64,000 bases of DNA from JAVJST01 sp965229715. GTDB lineage: Bacteria > Pseudomonadota > Alphaproteobacteria > Rhodospirillales > Casp-alpha2. Below are positions 48,801 through 57,784 of this stretch, one piece after another. The position numbers were made by a program, and so were the translations under genes. Each line of letters opens with the position of its first letter. The stretch's first letter is position 1. The stretch covers positions 1,488,001 through 1,552,000 of the forward strand of contig CBDDJL010000002.1 of the NCBI GenBank assembly GCA_965229715.1, written 5' to 3'. The notes under the pieces were generated by a model. The model had not been told where the DNA came from and did no database searches. It worked only from the letters and a program-made list of their open reading frames with translations.

Positions 48801-50716
48801 AGTCGACGGCCGATACCGTCGCAACCGTCTCGGCTGTCGTGCCGGTCAGCATCGACGGCGACGACATTATTATCGGTGGGGCTGGCAAGGATACGATCGA
48901 GGGCAATGGCGGCAACGACACCATCAATGGCGACGGCGGCGCGGATACCATTGATGCCGGTGACGGCGACGACATCGTAACCGCTGGCGGCGGGGCAGAT
49001 GTCGTGATCGGCGGCGCTGGTAACGACACGATTGACGGAAACGGCGGAAACGACGATATCGACGGCGGTGACGGTGACGATGTCATCAACGGCGGTAGTG
49101 GCGACGACATTATTGCTGGCGGCCTCGGCAATGACGATATCAACGGCGGCGGCGGTTTCGATACCATCGACGGTGGTGACGGCGACGACATCATTACCGG
49201 CGGTAACGACAGCGATACGCTGATCGGCGGCCTTGGTAACGACGAACTGATCGGCAGCGCCGGCGAAGATACGCTCGACGGCGGCGACGGCGACGATCTG
49301 CTGAAGGGCGGCGACGAGAACGACACCCTTAACGGCGGTAGCGGAAACGATACCCTCAACGGCGGCAGCGGCGACAACGTGCTCGACGGCGGTGACGGCG
49401 ACGATGTGCTCGATGCCAACGAGGGCGCGGATCGTCTGACGGGGGGTGGCGGAAACGATACCCTCGACGGCGGCGGCGGCGACGATACGCTCGACGGCGG
49501 CGAGGGCGACGACAACATTCAGGGCCGCGCGGGCAATGACACCGTCCTCGCCGGTCTCGGCGCCGACACGGTGGCGGGCGGCGCTGGCGACGATGTTATC
49601 GACGGTGGCGACGGCGACGACAATCTGATGGGCGATGCGGGCGCCGACACGATCCTCGGTGGTCTTGGCGCGGATGTCATCGACGGCGGCAATGGCGTCG
49701 ATACCGTCTATGGCGGCGACGGCGACGACCAGATTTTCGGCGGCGGTAGCAGCGACACGCTGGACGGCGGTGCGGGCGCCGATGTCCTGTTCGGCGGTGC
49801 CGGCGGCGATGTGGCAATCGGCGGCGCGGGCGATGACACGATCCATGGCGACGACGGCAACGACGACCTTCAAGGCGGTGCCGGCGAGGACATCATCTTT
49901 GGCGGCGCCGGAAAGGATCTGATTTTCGGTGGCGACGATCGCGATGAGCTCTACGGGGATGACGACGACGACACAATCTTCGGTGGCCACCAGGACGACC
50001 AGATATTCGGCGGTGCGGGCGACGACGTCCTGACCGGCGATGGCGGTAACGACCGTATTCTGGCCGGTGACGGCAACGACATTGTTCGTGGCGGCGACGA
50101 AGACGATACGCTGCGTGGCGAACTCGGCAACGACACGCTTTTTGGCGATGCCGGGCGCGATATTCTGATCGGGGCCGAGGGCAAGGATACGCTGTATGGC
50201 GGCACTGGCAACGACCTGTTGTTTGGCCAGGAAGGCGCCGACGAACTTTTCGGCGGCGACGGCAACGACGAATTGATCGGCGGCGGTGGCGGCGATTTGC
50301 TCGACGGCGGCGCCGGCAACGACCGCCTGCAGGGCGATGGCGGCTCGGACATCATCCGCGGCGGCGAGGGCGTCGACTTCATGATGGGTAACGGCGGCTC
50401 CGACCGCTTCGTCTTCGATCTCTCGGTCCAGGAGTCCGGTATCGGCGCGGGGAACCGGGATTTCATCCAGGATTTCGAGGCCGACAATACGTCCAACAAG
50501 CATGATACCATCGAGTTCACCGGCGTTACCTCGTTCGATTTCGTTGGCGACGAGACGCAGGCCTTCACGGGTGGCGGGGCAGCATCGGGACGCTTCAACA
50601 GTGCAAGCCGGGTGCTTGAAATCGACGCGGACGGCGATCAGCAGGTCGACCAGGAGGTTGACCTCGGTTCCGTCAACGTCGCGGAACTGGATTCGAGCGA
50701 CTTCACGGTCGGCTAG
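45806..50716 (+). CDS. RTX calcium-binding exoprotein (type I secreted)
   Basis: 1636 residues, no Sec signal. Domain order: a DUF642-like carbohydrate-binding region (about 1-190); a DUF4114 domain (about 268-470, ending WYRPSSDEDFNDVVLDV); RTX nonapeptides of GGxGxDxLx type (about 475-650); an Ig-like domain (about 748-865); a short RTX patch; a second Ig-like domain (about 912-1012); a very long RTX block (about 1015-1530); and a C-terminal region (RFVFDLSVQESG, then a hydrophobic-poor tail) typical of type I secretion signals. It should fold outside the cell on binding calcium. No ABC exporter, membrane-fusion or TolC gene is in the window. It may be an adhesin or lectin. Confidence 0.92.
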   Translation: MSGPEIGENLVVNGSFEDVTYSHGGGHFLSFLKRFFGRSAELVGWQTSDGPGPDVRHGNPWLPSADGRRYIELDGSGARDTNSAIHQDIPTEGVGTFQISFQYSPPPYSRASSNGIEVIWNGEVIDTVTADGGRSVNWQTFTYEVEGAGDVTRLEFRAVGADDGRGGYLDDLSVVRLPDPPLFTDGDDTVTLAVDDSDYGSGEAYDALGGDDHVTGGDLDDDIFGNTGDDTLIGGDGDDRLVGGAEGEVLVDRDVTIEHDLSGLDETPQLGVDPAHFTLAKDHPVSVTFVGEEAGFHNTIGVYKIADDGTISDVEIVFRDASITRFWGGTKPGTSVDLDLSAGDSFGVFLIANGAYKNYEAFRKSGHFEFRDADGSLATIDSDEPELVFIDSRGRERDVRGDVFHSAAGDDNLQLNGDDAVHVKSSLSPAGNLRIAFEDLPIGTGSWYRPSSDEDFNDVVLDVTFAPVVETVQEVASDNDVLIGGDGKDELIGGFGDDTLDGGDGKDTLSGGVGDDVLDGGKGRDTLSGDDGDDTLDGGGGKDTLLGGAGDDTLDGGGGADVLFGDVGDDRLFGRGGADELDGGAGRDKLFGNGGDDKLWGRGGKDVLKGGNGDDVLRGGGNDDTLKGGNGDDTLIGGAGSDTIDGGAGDDKVKLDFGDAGGETADGGLGFDRLDITVETDDLADPAVVDDLVQLSSFVLANADENSDSGPTASFAALGLEVSNFEAVKLTIIDSETGEEVDGFLTPAFAVSADPVAGDEDTPITLGIGAAVTNAPDLFDVSVTITGVPAGATLSAGTDNGGGSYTLAGADLAGLTLTPPVDASDDIDLGISVSATSLITGLVTEGPVVSQAVTVDAVADAASLTVGEISLVDSAAGDDNLVGTDGKDTLQGFGGNDTIDGAGGADTLIGDGQPASLSAGLAIAAALTDVDGSETLSVIIDGIPAGVTFSAGADNGPGSIALTQAELAGLTITVSSGVADFSLNVTARTTDTDVDDGSQSTADTVATVSAVVPVSIDGDDIIIGGAGKDTIEGNGGNDTINGDGGADTIDAGDGDDIVTAGGGADVVIGGAGNDTIDGNGGNDDIDGGDGDDVINGGSGDDIIAGGLGNDDINGGGGFDTIDGGDGDDIITGGNDSDTLIGGLGNDELIGSAGEDTLDGGDGDDLLKGGDENDTLNGGSGNDTLNGGSGDNVLDGGDGDDVLDANEGADRLTGGGGNDTLDGGGGDDTLDGGEGDDNIQGRAGNDTVLAGLGADTVAGGAGDDVIDGGDGDDNLMGDAGADTILGGLGADVIDGGNGVDTVYGGDGDDQIFGGGSSDTLDGGAGADVLFGGAGGDVAIGGAGDDTIHGDDGNDDLQGGAGEDIIFGGAGKDLIFGGDDRDELYGDDDDDTIFGGHQDDQIFGGAGDDVLTGDGGNDRILAGDGNDIVRGGDEDDTLRGELGNDTLFGDAGRDILIGAEGKDTLYGGTGNDLLFGQEGADELFGGDGNDELIGGGGGDLLDGGAGNDRLQGDGGSDIIRGGEGVDFMMGNGGSDRFVFDLSVQESGIGAGNRDFIQDFEADNTSNKHDTIEFTGVTSFDFVGDETQAFTGGGAASGRFNSASRVLEIDADGDQQVDQEVDLGSVNVAELDSSDFTVG

Positions 50717-50831
50717 CCCCTCCACCTGATCAGCCGGGTCATTCCCCATCGAATCACGATGCCTTCGGCATTGCCGGACCAAGCACGATCGGGTCTATTA
50801 CGCTCGAAATTCAAAATCTACGGAGTAGCCC

Positions 50832-51773
50832 ATGACCACCACGGAGCGGGTTGCCTACGTCAATGGTGCGTTGATTCCCGAGAGCAAGGCGGTGATCAGC
50901 GTCCACGACAAGGGCTTTATTTACGGCGATGCGATTTTCGACACGTTACGGACGTTCGGAGGCAAGGTCTTCCGGATGAAGGAACATATCGACCGCCTGT
51001 TCGAAACCTTGACCTACGTGCGCATCGACTGCGGCATGACGCCCGACGGTATGACCGATGTCGTCAATCGGGTCGTCGATGTGAATGCGGCGGCGCTCCG
51101 CGAAGGCGAGGACTGGTGGGTCACCATTCGGGTCAGTGGCGGTGTCATGGGGTTCGATGGAGAACCGCCGTTGCAGGAGGGGCCGACCGTGGTCGTCGAG
51201 TGCGTACCGTTGCCGCTTCGCGCCCGTGCGCGATTCTTTACGGAAGGCGCGCCGCTGGCGATTTCTCACCGCCCCCGGATCGATCCAAAGGCGCTCAGCC
51301 CCAATGCCAAGACTAACAACTACATGAACATGATGCTGGCGCAGCGCGAGATCGATGCCATTGCCCCCGGTAACTGGGCGCTGATGCCCGACCGCAACGG
51401 CAATCTTGCCGAGGGGCCGGGTTGCAACCTGTTTATCGTCAAGAACGGAACGGTGATTACACCGACCGAAGAGTTTATCCTCGCCGGGGTTAGCCGCGCC
51501 GAGGTTATTTCGATCTGTCGTGAAAAAGGGATTCCGGTTATCGAGCGCGACGTATCCGTGCATGCGGCGATGACGGCGGATGAGGCGTTTCTGACGTCGA
51601 CCAGCTTATGTGTCTGCCCGGTGCGAAGTATCGACGGCCACACTTTCCCGGGCGGCGCCCCGGGCGCTGTGACGCAGCAATTGATGGATGCGTTCTCAGA
51701 ACGGGCGAATTACGACTACGTGGCGCAGTATCTGCGCTTCCTCGGCAACGAAGAGGCCAAGACTGGGCTTTAG
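50832..51773 (+). CDS. Class IV aminotransferase (branched-chain/D-amino acid type)
   Basis: 313 residues. PLP fold class IV: AYVNGALIPESKAVISVHDKGF start, the PLP Lys in SPNAKTNNYMNMM, the GNLAEGPGCNLFIVK strand and GVSRAEVI near the phosphate site. IlvE-type branched-chain or D-alanine aminotransferases share this pattern; specificity is not decidable by eye. The start at 50832 follows an in-frame non-conserved stretch and is well supported by the family N-terminus. Confidence 0.88.
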   Translation: MTTTERVAYVNGALIPESKAVISVHDKGFIYGDAIFDTLRTFGGKVFRMKEHIDRLFETLTYVRIDCGMTPDGMTDVVNRVVDVNAAALREGEDWWVTIRVSGGVMGFDGEPPLQEGPTVVVECVPLPLRARARFFTEGAPLAISHRPRIDPKALSPNAKTNNYMNMMLAQREIDAIAPGNWALMPDRNGNLAEGPGCNLFIVKNGTVITPTEEFILAGVSRAEVISICREKGIPVIERDVSVHAAMTADEAFLTSTSLCVCPVRSIDGHTFPGGAPGAVTQQLMDAFSERANYDYVAQYLRFLGNEEAKTGL

Positions 51774-51871
51774 CACGGTTGCGGCCCTCGACGGAGGGTA
51801 GAATGCTGTCATACTTCTGCCTGATTCGGTGGTCATTCGTTCCGGCCCCGTATTGCCCTCGGAAGCACCGG

Positions 51872-52933
51872 ATGCTCGTGCTCATGAACAAGATTTCGAG
51901 ACAGATCGCGATACGCACTATTGTGGCGTTCGTCGCCATGTCTGTGGCTGTGTCCGAGGCTGGCGCCGCCGATGCTGAAGATGAGGCGGGCCTGCCACCG
52001 GGCACGCTGACCGTCACTGTCGAGAACGACCGGGTCGTCAACACTGACCGCCACTATACCAACGGACTTCGTCTCTCCTGGGTTTCTGACAAAGAAACGG
52101 GCGGCCCCGACATCGTCCGCGATACTCTTGATTTTCTTTATCCGCTGGCCGACGTGTCCGGCGGCCGCATCGGATTTGCGCTCGGTCAAAGCATGTTTAC
52201 GCCCGAGGATACATCAGCGCGCCAGTTAATTGCAGATGACCGCCCATACGCCGGGTGGCTGTACGGCGCCGTATCGCTTTATGCGGAAGCAGACTGGAAG
52301 ACGGAGACCGGTTTTCGCTACACGACCCTCGATTCAGTCGAGCTCAACTTCGGTGTCGTCGGACCGTCGTCCTTTGCGGACGAAACGCAGAACGGTTGGC
52401 ACGAGATCATCGGCGTATCTCGCTCCAACGGTTGGGAAAACCAACTGGAGGATGAGCCCGCTGTGGCTTTGTTCTTCGAGCGCAAATGGCGACCTGCGGC
52501 ATTCGAGGTCGGCGGTATCGAGGCCGATCTCATTCCCCAGGCGGGCGGCAGTCTCGGCAACGTATTCACGCTGGCAAACGTCGGGTTCACGGTAAGGGTC
52601 GGCGAAAATCTGGAAACCGATTTCGGGCCGCCGCAGATCAGGCCTGCGTTTTCCGGTCCCGGTGCGGTCGAACCGGACACGGACTTTGCGTGGTATTTGT
52701 TTGCGGGTGTGCAGGCGAATGCCGTCGGTCACAATATCTTTTTGGACGGGAACACCTTTACCGATAGCCACAGCGTCGACCGGAAACCTTTCGTCGGCGA
52801 TTTTCAGACCGGCGCGGCGGTGGTCTTCAACGACATCCGTATCGCCGCCACACATGTCCTTCGGACGCGAGAATTCGAGGGCCAGCGTACACCCGACCGC
52901 TTCGGCATTATCAGCCTGTCGTATCACTTCTAA
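51872..52933 (+). CDS. LpxR-type outer-membrane lipid A deacylase
   Basis: 353 residues from the ATG at 51872 (GGAAG upstream); an ATG at 51884 is also possible. A signal peptide (IAIRTIVAFVAMSVAVSEAGA) leads to a beta-barrel protein of the LpxR family. Signature blocks are VENDRVVNTDRHYTNGLRLSW and DDRPYAGWLYGAVSLYAE, with the terminal Phe (SLSYHF) of an outer-membrane barrel. LpxR removes the 3'-O-linked acyl chains of lipid A. Its presence implies regulated outer-leaflet remodelling. Confidence 0.88.
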   Translation: MLVLMNKISRQIAIRTIVAFVAMSVAVSEAGAADAEDEAGLPPGTLTVTVENDRVVNTDRHYTNGLRLSWVSDKETGGPDIVRDTLDFLYPLADVSGGRIGFALGQSMFTPEDTSARQLIADDRPYAGWLYGAVSLYAEADWKTETGFRYTTLDSVELNFGVVGPSSFADETQNGWHEIIGVSRSNGWENQLEDEPAVALFFERKWRPAAFEVGGIEADLIPQAGGSLGNVFTLANVGFTVRVGENLETDFGPPQIRPAFSGPGAVEPDTDFAWYLFAGVQANAVGHNIFLDGNTFTDSHSVDRKPFVGDFQTGAAVVFNDIRIAATHVLRTREFEGQRTPDRFGIISLSYHF

Positions 52934-52947
52934 GATTGCGGACTGCC

Positions 52948-53517
52948 TCAGAACGGAAGCCAGGAGTGCTCCCGGTTGTAGTGCAGATAACCGATGTTGA
53001 GGCCGCCGCGTAGACCGAGGCCGGTGCGCATCGGCGCCAGGATCAGATTGCCGGTCTGTTGGTAATTCACGCCGACGCCGGCGACGACGTAGGCAGTGCC
53101 CTCCACGCCGGGTATGCGCTGGTAGATCTGGTCGACTGACTGCAGATGATAGACCAGCGTAAAAACTTTCGACGCATTGCCACCGAAATCAAAACCGATC
53201 GACGGGCCCTGCCAGAAAACCTTGGCGGAGCCGCCGCCTTTCAATGACAGGTCACCCTCACCGTAGCGCAGGCCAACACCGATAGCGCCGCTGACTTCTT
53301 CGCCCAGGATATAGGCGTTGGGACGGCCGTGATCGGCGAAGACCTTTTCGACGGCCTCTGCCAGACCCTCGGTGGTTTCGCCGAAGAAACCACGGGTTTT
53401 CGCCAGGATTTCTTCCTTCGTATAGGTCTGTTCGTCGGCGAACGCATACGGCGTGCTGGCGAGACCTGCGACAACGATGCCGACAGTAAAAAACATGACG
53501 GTGGCGAAACGAATCAT
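52948..53517 (-). CDS. DUF1134/EipA-like periplasmic protein
   Basis: 189 residues with GGAGG before the ATG at 53517. A Sec signal peptide (FATVMFFTVGIVVAGLASTPYAFA) is followed by the EipA-type domain with the conserved GEGDLSLKGG and GPSIGFDFGGNASKVFTLVYHL segments and the C-terminal GLRGGLNIGYLHYN. EipA-type proteins are conserved in Alphaproteobacteria and affect envelope integrity. It converges with LpxR, 14 bp between stops. Confidence 0.88.
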   Translation of the reverse strand: MIRFATVMFFTVGIVVAGLASTPYAFADEQTYTKEEILAKTRGFFGETTEGLAEAVEKVFADHGRPNAYILGEEVSGAIGVGLRYGEGDLSLKGGGSAKVFWQGPSIGFDFGGNASKVFTLVYHLQSVDQIYQRIPGVEGTAYVVAGVGVNYQQTGNLILAPMRTGLGLRGGLNIGYLHYNREHSWLPF

Positions 53518-53560
53518 TGCATCCTCCAGGAGGGGTGGCCGGGGCGCGAGCCTATCCGGC

Positions 53561-54313
53561 TCAGATGCTGATGTCGACCAGGGTGCCGCGTCCGGTCAAT
53601 CCGTCACTGCCAGTGACTACCCGCGACAATCCGCGGTCACTGGCGCCGCCGAAACCGAGCGAACGTTCGAGCGCTTCGAGGGTGGCGATCCTGCTGACGA
53701 CAGAAGCACGCGCCTGATCGACCGCGCCAAGGGCAATCTGCGCATCTTCACGTGAGAGCGTCGCGAGGGTGTCGATGCCGAGACTTCGAGAGTCGAGCGG
53801 TTGCGGCGCAACGGTCAGTTGTCCGCCGAACTGCGTCGTCTGTACGCGCAGTGGCCGGGACGATCCCGACAACAGATTGACGCCGCCGATGCCGAGGCTG
53901 TCGATCAGCTGGTCGATGGCGGCAATCGTTCGACCTGCTTCCGCTTGGATATTTAGGCCCGAAACGCGCGTGCCGCCCGGTTGCAGATTTACGATCGATG
54001 AACCAAGACTGCTCTCGGCGACAAGGCCAATTGTATTTGCGAGGCCGTTAAGGGTATCGAGGATCCGCCCGGCGGCAACCAACGAAGAGCGGACGAGGGT
54101 ACGGGCGTCGGCGATGCTGACGTCGGCTGGTGTACGGGCATCGGTCGTTCGCGTTGCGCTCGACGGTGCTGCGCCGCTGAATACACCGGGCGTGCCGGCT
54201 TGCCCGGGACTCAAGACCGTCGACGTGCGCACCGGCCGCGCGGTCGCATTCAACGCCTGGCGGCCGGAGGACGCAATCGAAGCGGCAGAAATAGCAAATA
54301 ATTCGTCGGCCAT
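53561..54313 (-). CDS. Flagellin-like protein
   Basis: 250 residues. The N-terminal half is Ala/Thr/Ser-rich. The segments SRSLGIDTLATLSREDAQIALGAVDQARASVVSRIATLEALERSL match the helical C-terminal D0/D1 part of flagellins. It is much shorter than a flagellin and lacks the usual N-terminal repeat unit. No flagellar gene is adjacent. It may be a minor filament or cap-like component, or a relic. Confidence 0.6.
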   Translation of the reverse strand: MADELFAISAASIASSGRQALNATARPVRTSTVLSPGQAGTPGVFSGAAPSSATRTTDARTPADVSIADARTLVRSSLVAAGRILDTLNGLANTIGLVAESSLGSSIVNLQPGGTRVSGLNIQAEAGRTIAAIDQLIDSLGIGGVNLLSGSSRPLRVQTTQFGGQLTVAPQPLDSRSLGIDTLATLSREDAQIALGAVDQARASVVSRIATLEALERSLGFGGASDRGLSRVVTGSDGLTGRGTLVDISI

Positions 54314-54431
54314 GAGGGGCGAGCACCTCGATCGTTGCCGAAGCTACCAGCTTACGCACCCCGGTGCGAATGATGCAATGTCGACTGTAATCGCGTCTTT
54401 GCGCTAGGGGCCGAACTCCAAGGTCCGGACC

Positions 54432-55829
54432 CTAGTCCTTCTTGACTGCCTTGTACGCTTCGAGGGCGCGCTCGCGGGCGCGCTTATGTTCGACGATAGG
54501 CGCCGGATAGTCCTTCGGCGGGTTCTCGGCTTCCCAGGGTTTGTGAACAACGTTGTCGGGTAGGTCTGCGACTTCGGGCACCCAATGACGGACGTATGAA
54601 CCGCCGGTGTCGAACTTCTCACCTTGCAGGACAGGATTGAAGACCCGGAAATAGGGCGCGGCGTCTGTGCCGCAACCGGCAACCCACTGCCAGCCGGCGG
54701 CGTTATTGCCGGGGTCGGCGTCGACCAGGGTGTCCCAGAACCAGTCGGCCCCGGTACGCCAGTCGACAAGCAGGTGCTTGATCAGGAACGATGCAGCGAC
54801 CATCCGTACGCGGTTGTGCATCCAGCCTGTGTGCCAGAGTTCGCGCATGCCGGCATCGACGATTGGGTAGCCGGTCTGGCCTTTCTGCCATGACTCCAGG
54901 TGTTTGCTGTCGCGCGACCACGGCACGTCCTCGAATTCCTCGCGCAGGGATGCCGTCATCATATCCGGGAAATGGAATAGCAGATGCTGACAGAACTCGC
55001 GCCAACCGACTTCGCGCAGAAACGCCTCGGCGCCCTTGGTGCGCCCTTTTGCATTTCGTACGGTCTGCCATATGCGGCGCGGGCTGATTTCGCCAAAACG
55101 GAGATGCGGTGACAGCCGCGAGGTGCCGCGCTCACCCGGTACGTCACGGTTGTTCGAATAGTCGGCTGCCGCCTCATCGAGAAACCTCTCGAGATTTTCG
55201 GCTGCGCCGTCCTCACCCGGGTTCCAGTTCTCCTCGAGGCCGCCGCTCCAGTCCGGCTTCGTCGGTAAAAGTTTTAGATCGTCAAGTGCCAGACCATCAG
55301 GCCAGTTGTCGGGCGTTGCGAGTTTCGACGGTGCGGGTTTGGGGCGGCCGGGCGCGTCCTGTTCGAGACAGGCCCGCCAGAATGGCGTAAACACCTTGTA
55401 CGGATCGCCCGATTTTGTCGCTACGGCCTCCGGTTCGAACAGAAGACTGCCGCCGTAACGGCGAAGGGCGATATCCTCCGTACCCAACACATCCTGTAAC
55501 CTGCGCTCGTTCCTGACGTGCCAAGGAGCGTATCCGCGTGTCAACGTAACGGCGTCAGCACCGGTGTCCTCAGCAACGTCACGGGCAGCGTCGGCGGTTT
55601 TGCCCTGACGGATGATCAATCGTGAGCCGAGCTTTTCCAACGACTCATCGAGGGCCATTAAAGAGTGATGCAGCCACCATTTTGAAGCGCCGCCGGGGGC
55701 GAAGGCGCCAGGCGAATCTTCATCGAGGACATACAGCGGTACGACGGCTCCCGCCTCGGCGGCCTGCGCCAGCGCCGGGTTATCGTCGAGGCGCAGATCG
55801 TCGCGGAACAGATGGATTGTAACGGTCAT
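54432..55829 (-). CDS. phrB: Deoxyribodipyrimidine photolyase
   Basis: 465 residues from the ATG at 55829 (MTVTIHLFRDDLRLDDNPAL; the frame extends further but family homology starts here). N-terminal antenna domain and C-terminal FAD domain (ERGTSRLSPHLRFGEISPR, then WREFCQHLLFHFP, WQKGQTGYPIVDAGMRELWHTGWMHNR and FNPVLQGEKFD) match CPD photolyases. It repairs ultraviolet-induced cyclobutane dimers with light. Confidence 0.96.
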   Translation of the reverse strand: MTVTIHLFRDDLRLDDNPALAQAAEAGAVVPLYVLDEDSPGAFAPGGASKWWLHHSLMALDESLEKLGSRLIIRQGKTADAARDVAEDTGADAVTLTRGYAPWHVRNERRLQDVLGTEDIALRRYGGSLLFEPEAVATKSGDPYKVFTPFWRACLEQDAPGRPKPAPSKLATPDNWPDGLALDDLKLLPTKPDWSGGLEENWNPGEDGAAENLERFLDEAAADYSNNRDVPGERGTSRLSPHLRFGEISPRRIWQTVRNAKGRTKGAEAFLREVGWREFCQHLLFHFPDMMTASLREEFEDVPWSRDSKHLESWQKGQTGYPIVDAGMRELWHTGWMHNRVRMVAASFLIKHLLVDWRTGADWFWDTLVDADPGNNAAGWQWVAGCGTDAAPYFRVFNPVLQGEKFDTGGSYVRHWVPEVADLPDNVVHKPWEAENPPKDYPAPIVEHKRARERALEAYKAVKKD

Positions 55830-55925
55830 CGTGAGCTTCTCTGGCAGTTCAAAATTGTCCGACCGATATGGCCTCGAACGGCTGGTATTGCAAACCGCAC
55901 CGACCGCCCTATTTTTTGGCCTACG

Positions 55926-56420
55926 ATGGATGAAACCGATCATAGTGGACGGATTGTGGTGCGCCCGGCCCAGGCGGATGAGGCCGACGCATTAACTGAC
56001 ATTTCAATGCGGTCCAAGGCCCATTGGGGTTATGACGACGCGTTTATGGCGCAATGCGTCGAGTCCCTCAGGGTCGATATCCCAGAGATCGAGGCCGGTC
56101 GGGTCATCGTCGCGGAAGGACCGGAGGGCCTGCTCGGCGTCATGGGTTGGGCGCCTCTTGAGGCCGGTCGACCAGACGAACCCGATTGGGAGATTTCGCA
56201 TCTTTTTGTCGATCCATCGGCCATGGGCCGCGGTGTCGGCCGTCTACTGTTTGAGGAGGGGATCGTACGTATTCGCACACTCGGCTGCAACGTGCTTGAG
56301 ATTCTCTCCGATCCGGAGGCAAAGGCGTTTTATGAGCGCATGGGCGCGACACCGGTCGGTGACGCGCCGTCTGATGCCATTCCGGGGCGTCGTCTGCCGC
56401 TGCTTCAGTACACTCTTTGA
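55926..56420 (+). CDS. GNAT-family N-acetyltransferase
   Basis: 164 residues from the ATG at 55926; the start at 55812 would run through the photolyase promoter. The core IVVRPAQADEADALTDIS, HLFVDPSAMGRGVGRLLFEE (acetyl-CoA loop R/G-x-G-x-G/A) and FYERMGATPVG are typical. The substrate is unknown. Confidence 0.85.
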   Translation: MDETDHSGRIVVRPAQADEADALTDISMRSKAHWGYDDAFMAQCVESLRVDIPEIEAGRVIVAEGPEGLLGVMGWAPLEAGRPDEPDWEISHLFVDPSAMGRGVGRLLFEEGIVRIRTLGCNVLEILSDPEAKAFYERMGATPVGDAPSDAIPGRRLPLLQYTL

Positions 56421-56428
56421 CCGAAACG

Positions 56429-56857
56429 CTATTGCAGGGTTGCCGTTCCGGTTGACGGGCGCTCGCCCGAAGATACCGGGGTGATGCCGGCCTGATGATG
56501 GATCATCTTCCAGACGCCGGCTTCGCGGAGAAATATATTCGTCGCGATCAAGGTGCCGGGCTCAAGGTGTTCGTTACAGATGACGTAACCGGTATCGCCG
56601 AACACGCGTGCTTCGGCGCTGCTGACGGAAATCAGCGGTGAGTCGGACTGCATGATCGAGCGCCAACTGCCGATGACGTCTTGCCGCCCGTTGATGGCCG
56701 GCCAGCCCGGATGGATACAGGTGATGTCGGCCGTCGTTGACCAGATATCCTCCATGGCATCGCAGTCGCATTGTGCGAAAGCGGCGTAGAACGTCTCATT
56801 CGCGAGTAGCAGCGCGTCATTTTCGACTGCCGTGTGCTCGCTTGCCATACCTAGCAT
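56429..56857 (-). CDS. SnoaL-like/NTF2-fold protein
   Basis: 142 residues. The NTF2-like cone fold is suggested by NETFYAAFAQCDCDAMEDIWS, TADITCIHPGWPAINGRQDVIGSW and the closing strand VWKMIHHQAGITP. Such proteins bind small ligands or act as hydrolases or isomerases. Function here is unknown. It converges with the acetyltransferase, 8 bp between stops. Confidence 0.8.
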   Translation of the reverse strand: MLGMASEHTAVENDALLLANETFYAAFAQCDCDAMEDIWSTTADITCIHPGWPAINGRQDVIGSWRSIMQSDSPLISVSSAEARVFGDTGYVICNEHLEPGTLIATNIFLREAGVWKMIHHQAGITPVSSGERPSTGTATLQ

Positions 56858-56962
56858 GTTTTGCCGTTTCTCTCTTTGCGCACCGCTCCCTCTAACAGTC
56901 TAGGCCGAACTAGGCGCCGAGCGCGACTCCTAATCGGTTTCTCCAGTGCAGAGGTCCGACGA

Positions 56963-57604
56963 TCAGACGAAAGGAGGCCCAAGAAACCAGGCCACCAGTG
57001 ATCGGCGGATTCCCGATGTGATCGGCTGCACGCGATGATGCAAATGCGACGGGAAGATCACGACGGAGCCTTGTCCGCGCACAATTTCGAGAGTTTTAAC
57101 CCGACGCTGCGGCCGATCCGGTGTCGCGGTTGTCTCCTCGATCTGAAAATCACCGCCCGCGAAGTCGGTAGCCGGACTAAGGGTGACCGTCACGCTGATT
57201 TTTCGCATCAAGCCACCCCAGCGCTCGTCTTTTTCATAGGGCTTGGTGCGCGTATCCATATGCCAATCGTAAAACTGATCGGGGCCATACCGTGTGTACT
57301 GGAACGACTCACGCCCTGACATGGCCCACTTCCAGTATCGGCGATTCGTTACCGCAACCAGATCGGCGATCGGTTGGATGATCCACGCGTTTCCGGGCGT
57401 GTCCTGAATCCAGGCGACGCGCGATGCCCGTGCTTTGCCGCCAGGATCGTAGGACACATTGCCGGACATGGCCTCGAGCGAGTCGCCGAAATTGACGATT
57501 TTTTCGCAAAAATCGGCAGGAAAATGATCGGGCCACACGTGAAATGGCGGATCGAGGCGCACGTGACGATCTCCCAGTCCGGATCGGATTTCCCTTACTA
57601 GCAT
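56963..57604 (-). CDS. 2-oxoglutarate/Fe(II)-dependent oxygenase (PKHD-type)
   Basis: 213 residues. Jelly-roll fold with the iron-binding HxD in FYDWHMDTR and the distal His in FPSHLHHRVQPI. The 2-oxoglutarate Arg is in GIRRSLVAWFLG. It resembles PiuC/PKHD-type hydroxylases. Substrate unknown. Confidence 0.85.
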   Translation of the reverse strand: MLVREIRSGLGDRHVRLDPPFHVWPDHFPADFCEKIVNFGDSLEAMSGNVSYDPGGKARASRVAWIQDTPGNAWIIQPIADLVAVTNRRYWKWAMSGRESFQYTRYGPDQFYDWHMDTRTKPYEKDERWGGLMRKISVTVTLSPATDFAGGDFQIEETTATPDRPQRRVKTLEIVRGQGSVVIFPSHLHHRVQPITSGIRRSLVAWFLGPPFV

Positions 57605-57784
57605 CCGTCAAGAGCCCCGAAAACCCGCCTGGAACGACAATTCGCGGCTGATCTGCTAAGCGCATGCAGGTGACCTTAAGGTACGAGATTCGGCTATTTC
57701 GATGACTTCCCGCAGCCACGGACCTACCAATAATGCATCACAGTTGCGCGGAAGTGCGCCCAATTCGAACCGTACGGTGTAGTC

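Noticed and set aside
47220..50400. Regularly spaced short repeats that might look like a CRISPR array
   Set aside because: They are coding RTX nonapeptides in frame, with no spacers and no cas genes nearby. No CRISPR array was seen elsewhere in the window.
47945..50782. Very long open frame (945 codons) on the strand opposite the RTX gene
   Set aside because: It mirrors the GGxGxDxLx repeats and ends with them. The composition is Val/Ala/Ile-only, as expected from the complement of Gly/Asp repeats, and there is no ribosome site or domain.
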